Below are positions 7,151 through 16,847 of a DNA stretch of 64,000 nt, piece after piece (position 1 is the first letter of the stretch; every line of letters starts with the position of its first letter). The notes below the pieces were generated by a model. That model ran no database searches, was not told where the DNA came from, and was given only the letters and a program-made list of their open reading frames with translations. This stretch comes from an uncultured Clostridia bacterium (GTDB lineage Bacteria; Bacillota; Clostridia; Christensenellales; Borkfalkiaceae): the NCBI GenBank assembly GCA_930989535.1, contig CAKNLK010000007.1, positions 1 to 64,000 on the forward strand, read 5' to 3'. Made by a program: the position numbers and the translations under genes.

Positions 7151-9283
7151 TCATTTCGTCGCCGTGCGGAATACCTCGGTGATGCGCTCGTCAGCGCGAA
7201 TCTTTTTTATCAATAAATCGATGTCTTCCTTGCCGTTTAAGCGGATATTCGCCTCGATGACGGCGTCTTTATTCTTATCGAAGCGGGAATTGACGCCCGT
7301 AATCATCAGACGCATATCGGACACGACGGAGGTGAGCACGGAAAGCGCCACGCCCTGGTCTTTCGCCTTGATGACGATGCCCGCGACAAACCTGCCGCTG
7401 CCGCCTGCCGCCCATTCGGCGGGCAAAATACGCCCCTTTTCCACTTCCAGCGTTTTAATGTTGGGGCAATCGGCGCGGTGGATGACTACCCCCCTGCCCC
7501 GCGACACGAAGCCGACGATTTCGTCGCCCGGCACGGGGTTGCAGCAGCCCGCAAAACGAGTCAACAGCCCGCTCATGCCCTTGACGATGACGCCGCTCGA
7601 ATCGCTCGGCGTTTCCCCGCGGTAGATGACCGGCTTGGGCACCTCTTTCCGATAAAAGTCGATGAGGCGGAACAGCACCTGGTTAACGGTGATGGCGCCG
7701 TAGCCGACGGACGCGAACATCTCGTCCTGCGAGGAGAAGGAAAACTTTTCCGCGACCTTGGCAAAGCTCTCCTCGGTGAGGATGTCGGAAAGGGCATAGC
7801 CGCGGTGCTTGGCCTCCGCTTCGAGCATGCTCTTGCCGAGCTTGACGTTTTCCTCCTTCATCTCCCGCTTGAAAAACTGCTTGATTTTCGCGCGGGCGCT
7901 GGAGGATTTGACGATTTTCAGCCAATCCCACGACGGGCCTTTGGAGTTCGTGGAGGTGAGAATCTCCACTACGTCGCCCGTCTGCAAGGTCGAATCGAGC
8001 GGCACGATTTTCGAATTGACGCGCGCGCCCGTGCAGCGGTTGCCCACCTCGCTGTGGATGGCGTACGCGAAGTCGATGGGCGTAGCGTCCTTCGGGAGGG
8101 AGATGACCTTGCCCTTGGGCGTGAACACCAAGAGCTCGTTGGAGTACAGCTCCGTTTTGAGGGACTGCATGAACTCCTTCGAGTCTTTTAATCCCCCCTC
8201 CCAGTCGAGCACCTCGCGAATCCACGAGAGCCGCTCGGTAAAGGAGGTGTCCTCCGTCTTTTTTTCCTTGTATTTCCAGTGCGCCGCGATACCGAACTCG
8301 GCGGTGCGGTGCATCTCGAAGGTGCGTATCTGAATTTCGAACGGCTGCCCGAAGTTGGTGACGACCGTCGTGTGCAGGGACTGGTACATGTTCGCCTTGG
8401 GGGTAGCGATGTAGTCTTTGATGCGGCCGGGGATGGGCTTCCAGCGCTTGTGGATTTTGCCGAACACCTCGTAGCACTCGTCCACCGTATTGACGATGAC
8501 GCGCACCGCCGTCAAATCGTAGATTTGGTCGAGCGTCTTGTTCTGCGTCTTCATCTTCTTATAGATGGAATAAAAGTGCTTGGGGCGGCCGAACACTTCG
8601 CCCTGGATTTTGCTCTCCTCGAGGATGTTTTTGATTTCCTTGACGACGAAATCGACGAAGTTGTGCCGCTCGTACAGCTTTTGGTGGATGTTTTCGACGA
8701 GGTACTCGTACGCCTCCGGCTCGAGGTATTTGAGGCACAAATCCTCCAATTCGCACTTGATTTGCGAAATACCTAAGCGTCCCGCGAGCGGGGTGTAGAT
8801 GTCGAGCGTCTCCTGCGCCATCTTGATTTGGCGCTCCTTGGACAGGAAGTTGAGGGAGCGCATGTTGTGCAGACGGTCGGCGAGCTTGATGATGATGACG
8901 CGGATATCCTTCGCCATCGCCACGAAAATTTTGCGGAAGTTCTCCGCTTCCTCCTCCTCGCGCGACTTAAAGACAATTTTATCCAGCTTGGTGACGCCCG
9001 AAACGAGCAGGAGCACCTCTTCGCCGAAGTCGCGGCGGATGTCCTCCTCGGTGACGGGGGTATCCTCGATGACGTCGTGCAGAAAGGCGGCCGCGACCGT
9101 CGCGCTGTCCAGCCCCAGCTCGATGAGAATCTGCGCCACGGCGCACGGGTGGATGAAGTACGCCTCGCCCGAGGCGCGCTTCTGCCCGCTGTGCGCCTGT
9201 TCGGCGTAGTGGTAGGCGCGGACGAGAAGCTCCCTGTCCTCGCCCGTGTAATTGTCGTAAATCATCTGCAATACGGTATTCAT
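7151..9283 (-). CDS. rel: Bifunctional (p)ppGpp synthetase/hydrolase (RelA/SpoT family)
   Basis: Makes and degrades the alarmone (p)ppGpp in the stringent response. The 710-residue protein has the full family order: N-terminal HD hydrolase (H-D-V-I-E-D-T near residue 68), synthetase domain (Y-Q-S-L-H-T-T-V and R-T-x-E-M-H segments, about 230-360), TGS domain, helical region with conserved cysteines, and C-terminal ACT domain. Both catalytic halves look intact. I chose the ATG at 9281-9283 because it overlaps the recJ stop (ATGA), implying translational coupling; an upstream frame extension has no good ribosome binding site. The apt gene often found between recJ and rel is absent. Confidence 0.97.
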   Translation of the reverse strand: MNTVLQMIYDNYTGEDRELLVRAYHYAEQAHSGQKRASGEAYFIHPCAVAQILIELGLDSATVAAAFLHDVIEDTPVTEEDIRRDFGEEVLLLVSGVTKLDKIVFKSREEEEAENFRKIFVAMAKDIRVIIIKLADRLHNMRSLNFLSKERQIKMAQETLDIYTPLAGRLGISQIKCELEDLCLKYLEPEAYEYLVENIHQKLYERHNFVDFVVKEIKNILEESKIQGEVFGRPKHFYSIYKKMKTQNKTLDQIYDLTAVRVIVNTVDECYEVFGKIHKRWKPIPGRIKDYIATPKANMYQSLHTTVVTNFGQPFEIQIRTFEMHRTAEFGIAAHWKYKEKKTEDTSFTERLSWIREVLDWEGGLKDSKEFMQSLKTELYSNELLVFTPKGKVISLPKDATPIDFAYAIHSEVGNRCTGARVNSKIVPLDSTLQTGDVVEILTSTNSKGPSWDWLKIVKSSSARAKIKQFFKREMKEENVKLGKSMLEAEAKHRGYALSDILTEESFAKVAEKFSFSSQDEMFASVGYGAITVNQVLFRLIDFYRKEVPKPVIYRGETPSDSSGVIVKGMSGLLTRFAGCCNPVPGDEIVGFVSRGRGVVIHRADCPNIKTLEVEKGRILPAEWAAGGSGRFVAGIVIKAKDQGVALSVLTSVVSDMRLMITGVNSRFDKNKDAVIEANIRLNGKEDIDLLIKKIRADERITEVFRTATK

Positions 9284-11598
9284 CGCTTTTCCTTCAATGC
9301 GCACACGGCGCTGTAGATGTGCGAGCGGCTGAGCTCCGAACGCTTTCCGCGCACTACCGCGAGGCGGCCGCGCTCAAAGCGCAAGAGCCCCAGCTCGCAG
9401 AACACCTCCGCCGCAAACACGACTTGGCGATAATCGAAGCCGGCGCCCGCGGAAAGGGCGGCGGATACGCTGTCCTCCCCTTTCAGCCCGCTGCGCAGGG
9501 CGCGGTAAATTTCGCCCATCACCTCGCGCGAAGTTTCCAACGCCGCAATACTATTATACCCGCAAAGTTCGCGATTGACAATTATTTTTTTGCCTGCGAG
9601 CGCTTCTATATTGAAATCGGCGGGCCTGTCGAGGAAAATAACGTCGCGGTACATGCCGATTTCCGCGTCCGCCGCGGGGGAAACGAGCAGCATGTTGCCC
9701 GCGTTGCGCATGCCGGGGCGGAACAGCTCGACGTCCAGCCCCGCCACCGCCTCGGCAAACTGCGGCGGAATTTCACCCGAACACACGCACAGCAGCCCGT
9801 ACGCGCACGCCGCCCGCGCCGCGCGGATACGGGCGCAAATCTTTTCCGAGCTCTCGAACACGGCGGAGAGCGGCGGCTGCGGCGCGCGCAGGCGCTGCAA
9901 ATCGTTGCGGAAACAGTACAGGCGGGATAAATCGGTCAGCTCCGCCGAGCAGACCATGTCCCGCACGATGCCGCGCGGCGTTTCTTCGCCGCGGAAGCGG
10001 GAGATGCCGCACTCAAACACGATTTTTTTCGGCAAGTCGGCGGCGAGCAGCGGCAGAGCCTTTTCCCCGCCGAACCACACCAGCTCCAGCTCCGAGGCTT
10101 CGACGGCGATGTGCGGCGAACCATCCTTGAGCCGCCGCGCCTCCAGCGCGTGCGCGGTAACCGAAAAGAGCGGCTTTTTGTTGCCCACCCCGCACGGCTC
10201 GAGTTTTTCCAATTCCCGGACGAGGGCGAGGTCGATTTTAAAATCGATATCCTCGCACACGCTCAGAACGGGCGCAAAGTCCTCCGCCGTATACGTTTCG
10301 CCGAGGTAGTCGTCCAGCGCGTTTTTCAGCCGCTCGAAATTCTCCGCGCGCACGTTGACGCCCGCCGCCTGCGCATGGCCGCCGAATTCCTCGATGAACT
10401 CCGAACAGCTCCTGAGCGCCTCGTAAATGTTGACGTTTTCGATGGTGCGGGCGGAGCCCTTGAGCATGTCGCCGTGCTTTACGAACAGAATGGCGGGGCG
10501 GTTGAACTCCTCCGCTATCTTTGCCGCGACGATGCCGACCAATCCCGTGCTCCAATCTTCGCCGCAAAGCATAATGATGTTGCCGTAGGCGCCGCCGCTT
10601 TCGGCGATCTGCTCCTTCGCACTTCGGTACACCTCGTCGCACAGCTGCTGCCGCTCGAGGTTGTATTCGCCCAGCATGCAGGCAAGTTCGTAAATTTCGG
10701 CGCTGTCTTTCGAGGTAAACAGCCTGAGCGCGCAGTTCGCGTCTCCCATTCTGCCCGCGGCGTTGACGCGCGGCGCGACGGTGAACGCGAGCGACTGGGC
10801 GGTAATCTCCTCCTTTTTGCCCGCCAAGAGGTACTTCAGCGCGGCACGGGGGCGGGTATTGATGCGCTTCAAGCCCTCGAACACGATGTCGCGGTTCTCC
10901 CCCACGAGCGGAACGCTGTCCGCCACGGTGGACACGGCGGCGAGGTCGAGCAAATCGTACGCGTCCTCGCCCAAGAGCGCGCAGGCGACCTTGAACGCCA
11001 CCCCCGCGCCGCACAGATTGTCGTACGGGTAATCGTCCTTCAGTTTCGGGTTGACGATGGTGCAGTCCGGGAGCTGTTCGGGCAGTTCGTGGTGGTCGGT
11101 GACGATGACGCGAACCCCGCGCGACTTGACGTACTCGACCTCCTCGCGGTTGGAAACGCCGCAGTCGACGGTGACGATGAGGTCGGGCGCGCGGGCGTCA
11201 ATCATCTCGCGGAGCGCCTCGACGGACATGCCGTACCCCTCGCTGCGCTCGGGGATATGCACCGCCGTGCGCACGCCGTACCGCTCGAGCGCGGTGAGGA
11301 GGATGGACGCGGCGCCGATGCCGTCCGCATCGTAATCGCCGAACACGGCGACGAGCCCGCCCTTCTCCTTCACCTCGCCGACGGCGTCGACGAGTTCGCG
11401 CATGCCGTGCATCAGAAAGGGGGAAAGAAAATTATCCCCGGAAGGGTGCAGAAAGCGCCGCGCCTTTTCGGGCGTATCCACCCCGCGGGAAAAGAGAATT
11501 TTCGCCGTAAGTTCACGCAGTCCGCAATCCTTTGCGAGGCTTTGAATCGTATTGAGTTGTTCGGGGGTGTAGCGGTACTCCGCCGTAATCTTTTTCAT
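9280..11598 (-). CDS. recJ: Single-stranded-DNA-specific exonuclease RecJ
   Basis: A 5' to 3' single-strand exonuclease in recombination and mismatch repair. The 772-residue protein carries the DHH phosphoesterase motifs: G-D-Y-D-A-D-G-I-G near residue 78, V-D-C-G-V-S, T-D-H-H-E, and the DHHA1 segment G-G-H-A-Q-A-A-G near 440. An OB-like region and a long C-terminal extension follow, longer than in E. coli. The start ATG (11596-11598) has GGGAGA 7 bases upstream. It lies between secDF and rel, as usual in Clostridia. Confidence 0.96.
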   Translation of the reverse strand: MKKITAEYRYTPEQLNTIQSLAKDCGLRELTAKILFSRGVDTPEKARRFLHPSGDNFLSPFLMHGMRELVDAVGEVKEKGGLVAVFGDYDADGIGAASILLTALERYGVRTAVHIPERSEGYGMSVEALREMIDARAPDLIVTVDCGVSNREEVEYVKSRGVRVIVTDHHELPEQLPDCTIVNPKLKDDYPYDNLCGAGVAFKVACALLGEDAYDLLDLAAVSTVADSVPLVGENRDIVFEGLKRINTRPRAALKYLLAGKKEEITAQSLAFTVAPRVNAAGRMGDANCALRLFTSKDSAEIYELACMLGEYNLERQQLCDEVYRSAKEQIAESGGAYGNIIMLCGEDWSTGLVGIVAAKIAEEFNRPAILFVKHGDMLKGSARTIENVNIYEALRSCSEFIEEFGGHAQAAGVNVRAENFERLKNALDDYLGETYTAEDFAPVLSVCEDIDFKIDLALVRELEKLEPCGVGNKKPLFSVTAHALEARRLKDGSPHIAVEASELELVWFGGEKALPLLAADLPKKIVFECGISRFRGEETPRGIVRDMVCSAELTDLSRLYCFRNDLQRLRAPQPPLSAVFESSEKICARIRAARAACAYGLLCVCSGEIPPQFAEAVAGLDVELFRPGMRNAGNMLLVSPAADAEIGMYRDVIFLDRPADFNIEALAGKKIIVNRELCGYNSIAALETSREVMGEIYRALRSGLKGEDSVSAALSAGAGFDYRQVVFAAEVFCELGLLRFERGRLAVVRGKRSELSRSHIYSAVCALKEKR

Positions 11599-11713
11599 GC
11601 TATCTCCCGATATCTGCCATAAAAATTTGCAGCCCATACGCGGGCGAGAATTTGAACGCCGCTTCCGCAGCGAGCACAGCACGCAACGCGCCGCAAACGC
11701 CGATAAAACAAAA

Positions 11714-11755
11714 GGCGGGTACATTCCCCGCCCTTTCGGGCGGAAAACCCCCGCC
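11714..11755 (-). terminator. Terminator after secF
   Basis: Outer GGCGGG/CCCGCC arms enclose an inner CCGCCC-GAAA-GGGCGG hairpin, followed on the minus strand by TTTTGTTTT. It separates secDF from recJ-rel. Confidence 0.75.
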
Positions 11756-11774
11756 AGCTGTAAATATCGTTCGT

Positions 11775-12824
11775 TTAGTTGGAAGATTCGGCGGGAGCCT
11801 GTTTTTCGGCTGCCTTTGCCGCCTTTTCCTGGGCCTTTTCGGAAGCGTAGTTGTACTTCGCCTTCTTCGCGCGAATCGCATCCGAACGCTCCTTGATGCA
11901 GGCGTAAACGGAGGGTGCGAGGAAGAGGGACGAATAGGCGGAAATCACAATCGCCATCAGCGTGCTGAGCATTACGGAGAGCAAATCGAAACCGATAAAC
12001 GCGCCGACCGCACCCAAGCAGACGGTGAGCGCCGCGAGCATGATGCAGACAATCAAAACGCTCTTCACGCTGTCCTTGACGGAGAGGGCAATTCCCTCGC
12101 GCGCAGGCAGGCCCTTGCGCTCTTCCGAGCGGAAATCGCGCCGCATTTTTCCGAAGACGATGAGGTTCAGAATTGCCGACAGGAGCAGCGAGAACGCCGC
12201 AACCCCGATGAGCGTTACGCCGGCGGGTATGCGCAGGAGCGCTACGACCGCGAGCGTCAAAAGAACGTCGTGCACGGCGGCGATGAGGGCGGTGACGCCC
12301 ATGCCGACCTTGAAGCGGATGGCGACGTACGCGAACAGCAGTACGAACGCGACGCCCGCGCCGATTGCCGTGCGCCAGATAAATTCATAGTACGGCTGGT
12401 TCTGAACGGAATGGTAGGAGACGGTGACGATGGCGCTGTCGCCGTATTCCTGAAATTCTTGGCCGATTCTCTTCTGCAGCGTAGGCACAAACTCCTGAAT
12501 CTGCTGCGCCGTACTGCCGCTGATAATAAATTCCACCGTGTTGCCGAGCGCGGTCGAATCGGTTTCGCGCTCGTCGGAGACCGAAAAACCGGCCTTTTCG
12601 ATTTCGCTGCGGCAGAAATCGGTGAGAGACTGCCCGCTCGCCCCCGTGACCTCTTCGTCGCGGAAAGAGCTGATATAGTCGGAAACCTCTATCATCTCGT
12701 AGCTTTTCGTCGTCGAATCGGTATTGAAACCTAAAAATCCGAACAGGAATGCGCCGGCGATGATGATGACCAAGCTGATTGCGAGGCAGACAAACAGACG
12801 TTTTTTGGTGACGGGCTTACTCAT
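11775..12824 (-). CDS. secF: Protein-export membrane protein SecF
   Basis: SecF works with SecD to use the proton motive force in a late step of Sec export. The 349-residue protein has an N-terminal membrane segment (about residues 9-29), an extracellular loop, and five more membrane segments from about 135 to 305. A charged, alanine- and lysine-rich C-terminal tail follows. The start overlaps the end of secD by 8 bases, so the two are translationally coupled. Confidence 0.95.
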   Translation of the reverse strand: MSKPVTKKRLFVCLAISLVIIIAGAFLFGFLGFNTDSTTKSYEMIEVSDYISSFRDEEVTGASGQSLTDFCRSEIEKAGFSVSDERETDSTALGNTVEFIISGSTAQQIQEFVPTLQKRIGQEFQEYGDSAIVTVSYHSVQNQPYYEFIWRTAIGAGVAFVLLFAYVAIRFKVGMGVTALIAAVHDVLLTLAVVALLRIPAGVTLIGVAAFSLLLSAILNLIVFGKMRRDFRSEERKGLPAREGIALSVKDSVKSVLIVCIMLAALTVCLGAVGAFIGFDLLSVMLSTLMAIVISAYSSLFLAPSVYACIKERSDAIRAKKAKYNYASEKAQEKAAKAAEKQAPAESSN

Positions 12825-14301
12825 CTTCCGTTTCCTCCCTCTTGAGATTGCAGAATGCTATTTTATTTTTCGGCTGCGCGAGGAATACATACAGGCAGAA
12901 GCGGGTGACGGCGAGCGTGCAGGCCGCCGAGATAACCGTGCCGAGCAGGAATATAAGCCCCGCATAGAACATCGTGCCCGTGGAAATGAGGCAGATGACC
13001 GCCGAAAGCAGGAGCAAAGCGACGTGCGCGTCGATGGTGAAGGCGAGGCTCTTTTTGTAGCCGGCTTTCACGGACGCGGTGAGCGTTTTGCCCGTGGCAA
13101 ACTCTTCGCGGATATTGTTGAAGGCGTACCAGTTAAAGAACACCATAACCGCCGCCGACAGGGCGATGGCGATAACCCCCGCAATCGAGAGCTGAATTAC
13201 ATTGATAAGCGCAAGGCACAGGATAAACGCAATCGCATACGCCAAAAAGCCGTACAGGTGCGCCAATCCCATTCCCTTAAAGCGAATGAGGAAAAATACG
13301 AGCATCGCGACGACGAGCACGCCGATTACGATTGCCGCAATGAGCGCCGCATTGTCGCCGAGGGTAGCTTCAAAGGTAGCCACGCGCGAAGCGTCGAGCT
13401 GAATGTCGAACGCGTTGCTCTCGTCGATTGCGGAATTGATGACAGCCACGATTGTCTCCGCCGATCCGCGCTCGGTAAACGAGCCGCTGAAGCCGAACGA
13501 ATTTTCATCGACCGCCGCGCTGATGGAGACGCCGCCGGAAACGAGGTCATTCTCCCCTACGCGGATATAGACGGTCGCCGAAGACGAAGAGCTCGAATCG
13601 CTTGAACTGCTGTCGCTCGAAGCGCTTATCATGGCGGAGGTGAGTTCGTTGAACGCCTGCCGGCCTTCGCTCGTAAATTCGATCGAAACGCCGTAGCCGT
13701 TCACGGTGTCGACGACGCGCGCACGCTTGATATACTCCGCAGTGCCCTCCATCGTGTTCGAACTGCCGTCGGTAAACACCAACCGTCCGCTGTATGCCAT
13801 CGTGTCGAACATATTGCTGACGTCTTCTTCGGTATACGGTACGTCGACGCGAATGGTATAGTCGTCCTGCAGTTTAATCGAATACGAAGAATAGCTCTTC
13901 TGCTCGAATCTTTTCTGCAGAGCGCGGAACGCGCTGTCAAACTCGTTCTGGAAGGACTCGGTTACCACTCCGTCCGCCGTACAGACCTCGTCTTCAATAG
14001 AAAGGTAGATGCCGCCGTGCGGCCGATAAATCTCGGCCGGGTTCTGCGTCGCCCCGTCGGTGCCCTGCGTTTCCTCGTATTCCGCAACGAACGCATTGTA
14101 TTCTTCCTGCGAGATAACCCCCTCGGGATAATACACGGTCGTATATCCGCCGCCCAGGTCTGTGCTCAAATCGATCATGCTGAGCAGCGAATTGTAGTTG
14201 TATACGGCGGACACCTGGAAACTTGCCACGCTCATAAAGATAAGCCCGACGAGTACCACGGTGAAAAGAACGATCAGCGCCGCCGATTTCTTCTTGCCCA
14301 T
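12817..14301 (-). CDS. secD: Protein translocase subunit SecD
   Basis: Partner of SecF in Sec export. I start it at the ATG at 14299-14301, preceded by GGAGGAGG, giving 494 residues; an upstream frame extension lacks a binding site. It has one N-terminal membrane segment, a long extracellular part with the conserved Y-T-I-R-V-D-V-P region, then five membrane segments from about residue 325. A serine/aspartate-rich low-complexity stretch lies near residue 240. The promoter at 14378-14406 serves secDF. Confidence 0.94.
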   Translation of the reverse strand: MGKKKSAALIVLFTVVLVGLIFMSVASFQVSAVYNYNSLLSMIDLSTDLGGGYTTVYYPEGVISQEEYNAFVAEYEETQGTDGATQNPAEIYRPHGGIYLSIEDEVCTADGVVTESFQNEFDSAFRALQKRFEQKSYSSYSIKLQDDYTIRVDVPYTEEDVSNMFDTMAYSGRLVFTDGSSNTMEGTAEYIKRARVVDTVNGYGVSIEFTSEGRQAFNELTSAMISASSDSSSSDSSSSSSATVYIRVGENDLVSGGVSISAAVDENSFGFSGSFTERGSAETIVAVINSAIDESNAFDIQLDASRVATFEATLGDNAALIAAIVIGVLVVAMLVFFLIRFKGMGLAHLYGFLAYAIAFILCLALINVIQLSIAGVIAIALSAAVMVFFNWYAFNNIREEFATGKTLTASVKAGYKKSLAFTIDAHVALLLLSAVICLISTGTMFYAGLIFLLGTVISAACTLAVTRFCLYVFLAQPKNKIAFCNLKREETEDE

Positions 14302-14377
14302 TGCCTCCTCCTGCAACTGTGATTTGTTCAAACATCCGTTTCTTATGCGAGTATTTGAAAAAGAAATATACTCATTT

Positions 14378-14406
14378 ATTATAATAAAGAATCAAAATTT
14401 AGTCAA
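14378..14406 (-). promoter_or_regulatory. Promoter of secDF
   Basis: Minus strand TTGACT (14401-14406), 17-bp spacer, TATAAT (14378-14383). Confidence 0.7.
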
Positions 14407-14448
14407 GCGCAAATTATCGCATTTTCCGCTTTTTTACGGGATTATCAT

Positions 14449-14580
14449 AAAGTTTCTCGCGATTTGTTTTGAGCTGCCCCCTTCCGTGAGCCGAGGTATC
14501 GGCTCATCGGGGGAAAAGGGCAAAAGCGTCGCTTTGCCCTTTTCAAACTATTTTTAAAATTTCGTGAACAAGGCACTTTT
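14449..14580 (-). repeat. Multi-hairpin element copy 5 (reverse, truncated)
   Basis: Only half of D (TTGTTTTGAGCTG), A (GCCGAGGTATCGGC at 14490-14503) and E (AAAAGGGCAAAAGC/GCTTTGCCCTTTT, 14514-14543) remain. B and C are missing. It fills the gap between the hexapeptide-repeat gene and the secD promoter. Confidence 0.65.
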
Positions 14581-14604
14581 TTATCGGCTTGTTCGGTGAC
14601 GAAT

Positions 14605-15093
14605 TCATTGCCCTTCCTTCGCGTAGCTCTCCGCGAGGCGCAGGTATTCCTCCGCATTGCGGGTTATCCCCGCTATCTCCTCTTCCGTCAGCTGCCGCAC
14701 GATGCGGAAGGGGTTGCCGAATACGAGGCTGCCCGCGGGGATTTCCTTGCGCTGCGGAATGAGCGTCGCCGCACCGATGAGCACGTTGTCCCCAATCTTC
14801 GCGCCGTCCAGAATCACCGAACCCATGCCGACGAGCACGTTATTCCCCACCGTACAGCCGTGCACCACCGCATTGTGCCCCACCGTAACGTTGTCGCCCA
14901 GCACGGCGGGTGAATTGTACCCGACGTGGATTGTCGCGTTGTCTTGTACGTTAGTGTTTTTGCCGATAACAACGGGCGCGATGTCGCCGCGGACGCAGGC
15001 GCCGCACCAGATGTTGGCACCCTCTAAAAGCGTCACGTCGCCCGCGACGTACGCGCGCTCGTGGATGAATACGTTTTTATCCTTTTTAATCAT
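14605..15093 (-). CDS. Gamma-carbonic-anhydrase-like hexapeptide-repeat protein
   Basis: A 162-residue left-handed beta-helix protein of the gamma carbonic anhydrase/YrdA family. It has hexapeptide turns from about residue 15 to 130, N-x-Q-D-N-A, and histidines in A-T-I-H-V-G, V-G-H-N-A and V-V-H-G that match the metal-binding triad. Family members are trimers; many have no proven carbonic anhydrase activity. It sits between scfB and secD. Function beyond the fold is uncertain. Confidence 0.88.
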   Translation of the reverse strand: MIKKDKNVFIHERAYVAGDVTLLEGANIWCGACVRGDIAPVVIGKNTNVQDNATIHVGYNSPAVLGDNVTVGHNAVVHGCTVGNNVLVGMGSVILDGAKIGDNVLIGAATLIPQRKEIPAGSLVFGNPFRIVRQLTEEEIAGITRNAEEYLRLAESYAKEGQ

Positions 15094-15148
15094 TTGCCAC
15101 CTGTTTGCGCTTCAAAAACCGCGTTTTCAACGCAAGGCCGTGCGCAGG

Positions 15149-16480
15149 CTAAATCTGCCCCTTGCGCCGCTTGCGCTCGGCGAGGATGTGCATCGCGTTT
15201 TCGGTGCGCTTTTTCATCATCTCGCAGGTCATCTCGTACGGGATATTGATGTCGCCGTTATAGTGGTAGTTGTTCGCGTTGCACCCGCCGCTGCAGATAA
15301 ACTTTGCAAAGCAGGAATCGCACTTCTGCCGCGTGAACAGGCAGGAGTTTTTGAACTTGCCGCGAATCTCCTCGTCCAGCCTGCCCTCGAACACGTTGCC
15401 CATCTTAAAGGCGGAATCGCCCGCAAATTGATGGCAGGGATAGATATCGCCGTTGGGCACGACGGAGAAATACTCGTTGCCCGCGCCGCACGCGCTCACG
15501 CGCTTGGCAAGGCAGGGGCCGCCCTCCAGATCGACGTTGAAATGGAAGAAGTTGAAGCCCTTCCCCTCCGCTTCGCGCTTTAAGTAGGCGTCGCACAGGC
15601 GGTCGTACTCGGCGCAGACTTCGGGGAGCATGTCCTTGGTGATTTCCAAATCGGGAATGTCGGTGACGACCGGCTCCATGGAGATGCTGTCGAACCCGTT
15701 ATCCGCCAAAAAGAGCACGTCTTTGCCGAAATCGAGGTTCCTCGCCGTGAAGGTGCCGCGGACGTAATAGCTCTTGTCGCCGCGGATTTTGACGAAGTTT
15801 TTGATGTTTTCGATGACGAAATCGAAGCTGCCCTTGCCGTTGGCCGTCTTGCGCACGGCGTCGTGCACCTCTCTGCGCCCGTCCAGGCTCAGCACGACGT
15901 TCTCCATCTCCTCATTGAGGAACTGCGCGACGTCGTCTTTGAGCAGAAGCCCGTTCGTGGTGAGGGTGAACAGGAATTTTTTGCCCCGCTTTGCCGCCTG
16001 CTCTTTGGCGTAATAGACGGTCTCCTTGACGACGTCGAAATTCATGAGCGGCTCGCCGCCGAAGAAGTCCGTTTCGAGAATCTTGCGGTTGCCCGAATTT
16101 TCGATGAGGAAGTCGATGGCCTTTTTGGCGACTTCCAGGCTCATGAACTCGCGGCGGGCGTGGTAGGCGCCCTCGTCGGCAAAGCAGTACTTGCAGCGCA
16201 GGTTGCAGTCGTGGCAGATGTGCAGGCACAGCGCCTTGACCTCGTTGGATTTGACGGGGTACGCCTTGACTTCCTCCGCGAACAGAAGCCCCTGCGCCTG
16301 CAATTCGGCGAGGTCGGCCTCGTACTCCCTGCGCTCTTCGGGGGTGACGGCGGAGGTATCCACTGTTTCCCCCAGCTTTTCGCGCAGGATGAGCGCGCAC
16401 TTTTCGTCGCACTCGTGCAGCGACGAGCTGCCCGTATCGAATATGTAATAGTTGTCTTTGAAATTAAAAACGTGAACCAT
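15149..16480 (-). CDS. scfB: SCIFF peptide maturase, radical SAM/SPASM enzyme
   Basis: Forms thioether cross-links from cysteines of the ScfA (SCIFF) peptide, a ribosomally made modified peptide near-universal in Clostridia. The 443-residue protein has an N-terminal peptide-recognition region, the radical SAM motif C-N-L-R-C-K-Y-C near residue 92, and a C-terminal SPASM domain rich in cysteines (C-G-A-G-N-E, Y-P-C-H-Q, C-D-S-C, C-S-G-G-C). Its precursor gene scfA lies 367 bases upstream. The ribosome binding site (GAGG, 8 bases before ATG) lies at the edge of repeat copy 6; the same leader is found before yicC. Confidence 0.96.
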   Translation of the reverse strand: MVHVFNFKDNYYIFDTGSSSLHECDEKCALILREKLGETVDTSAVTPEERREYEADLAELQAQGLLFAEEVKAYPVKSNEVKALCLHICHDCNLRCKYCFADEGAYHARREFMSLEVAKKAIDFLIENSGNRKILETDFFGGEPLMNFDVVKETVYYAKEQAAKRGKKFLFTLTTNGLLLKDDVAQFLNEEMENVVLSLDGRREVHDAVRKTANGKGSFDFVIENIKNFVKIRGDKSYYVRGTFTARNLDFGKDVLFLADNGFDSISMEPVVTDIPDLEITKDMLPEVCAEYDRLCDAYLKREAEGKGFNFFHFNVDLEGGPCLAKRVSACGAGNEYFSVVPNGDIYPCHQFAGDSAFKMGNVFEGRLDEEIRGKFKNSCLFTRQKCDSCFAKFICSGGCNANNYHYNGDINIPYEMTCEMMKKRTENAMHILAERKRRKGQI

Positions 16481-16483
16481 AGA

Positions 16484-16795
16484 AAAAACCTCGCTCGGCG
16501 AAAGCTTTTTGAAAGAGACAAAAACCTTTCGTCCGATTTTAGGGAGACACCGCCCATCAAAACGCTTTCAGCGTTTTCTGCGGCGTTTTCTCCCTCTTTT
16601 TGCCCTTTTAAGGGCTCTCCATTTTTATGGGCAAAAATTCACCCTCTTCCCAAAAGCCGTACGTATGCGGCAAATTGGGGGCGCTTACCAAAAGGCGTGG
16701 CTTTTGGCCGCGCATTTAATTATAAAATGTAAATCTTTATACTCACGAAAAATCCCAGCGAAGCGAGATTTTCGTGATCAAGGCGCTGATTTTTG
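16484..16795 (-). repeat. Multi-hairpin element copy 6 (reverse), leader of scfB
   Basis: Read on the minus strand: a D-like hairpin half (about 16742-16780), E (CCAAAAGC/GCTTTTGG, about 16689-16712), A (GCCGCATACGTACGGC), B (TTTTTGCCC/GGGCAAAAA, 16609-16650), C (AAAACGCT/AGCGTTTT) and D (CGAAAG/CTTTCG, 16498-16531). The segment 16484-16672 is about 95% identical to 42526-42714 before yicC. It supplies the GAGG ribosome binding site of scfB. Confidence 0.75.
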
Positions 16796-16806
16796 CGGGA
16801 ACATAA

Positions 16807-16835
16807 TTTAAGGAGCAGAAACTCTGCTCCTTAAA
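16807..16835 (-). terminator. Hairpin after scfA
   Basis: Perfect 13-base arms TTTAAGGAGCAGA/TCTGCTCCTTAAA with a 3-base loop, 13 bases after the scfA stop codon. The following T tract is weak, so it may be a partial terminator or a 3'-end stabiliser that keeps scfA mRNA in excess over scfB. Confidence 0.6.
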
Positions 16836-16847
16836 ATCGCGATTGAT

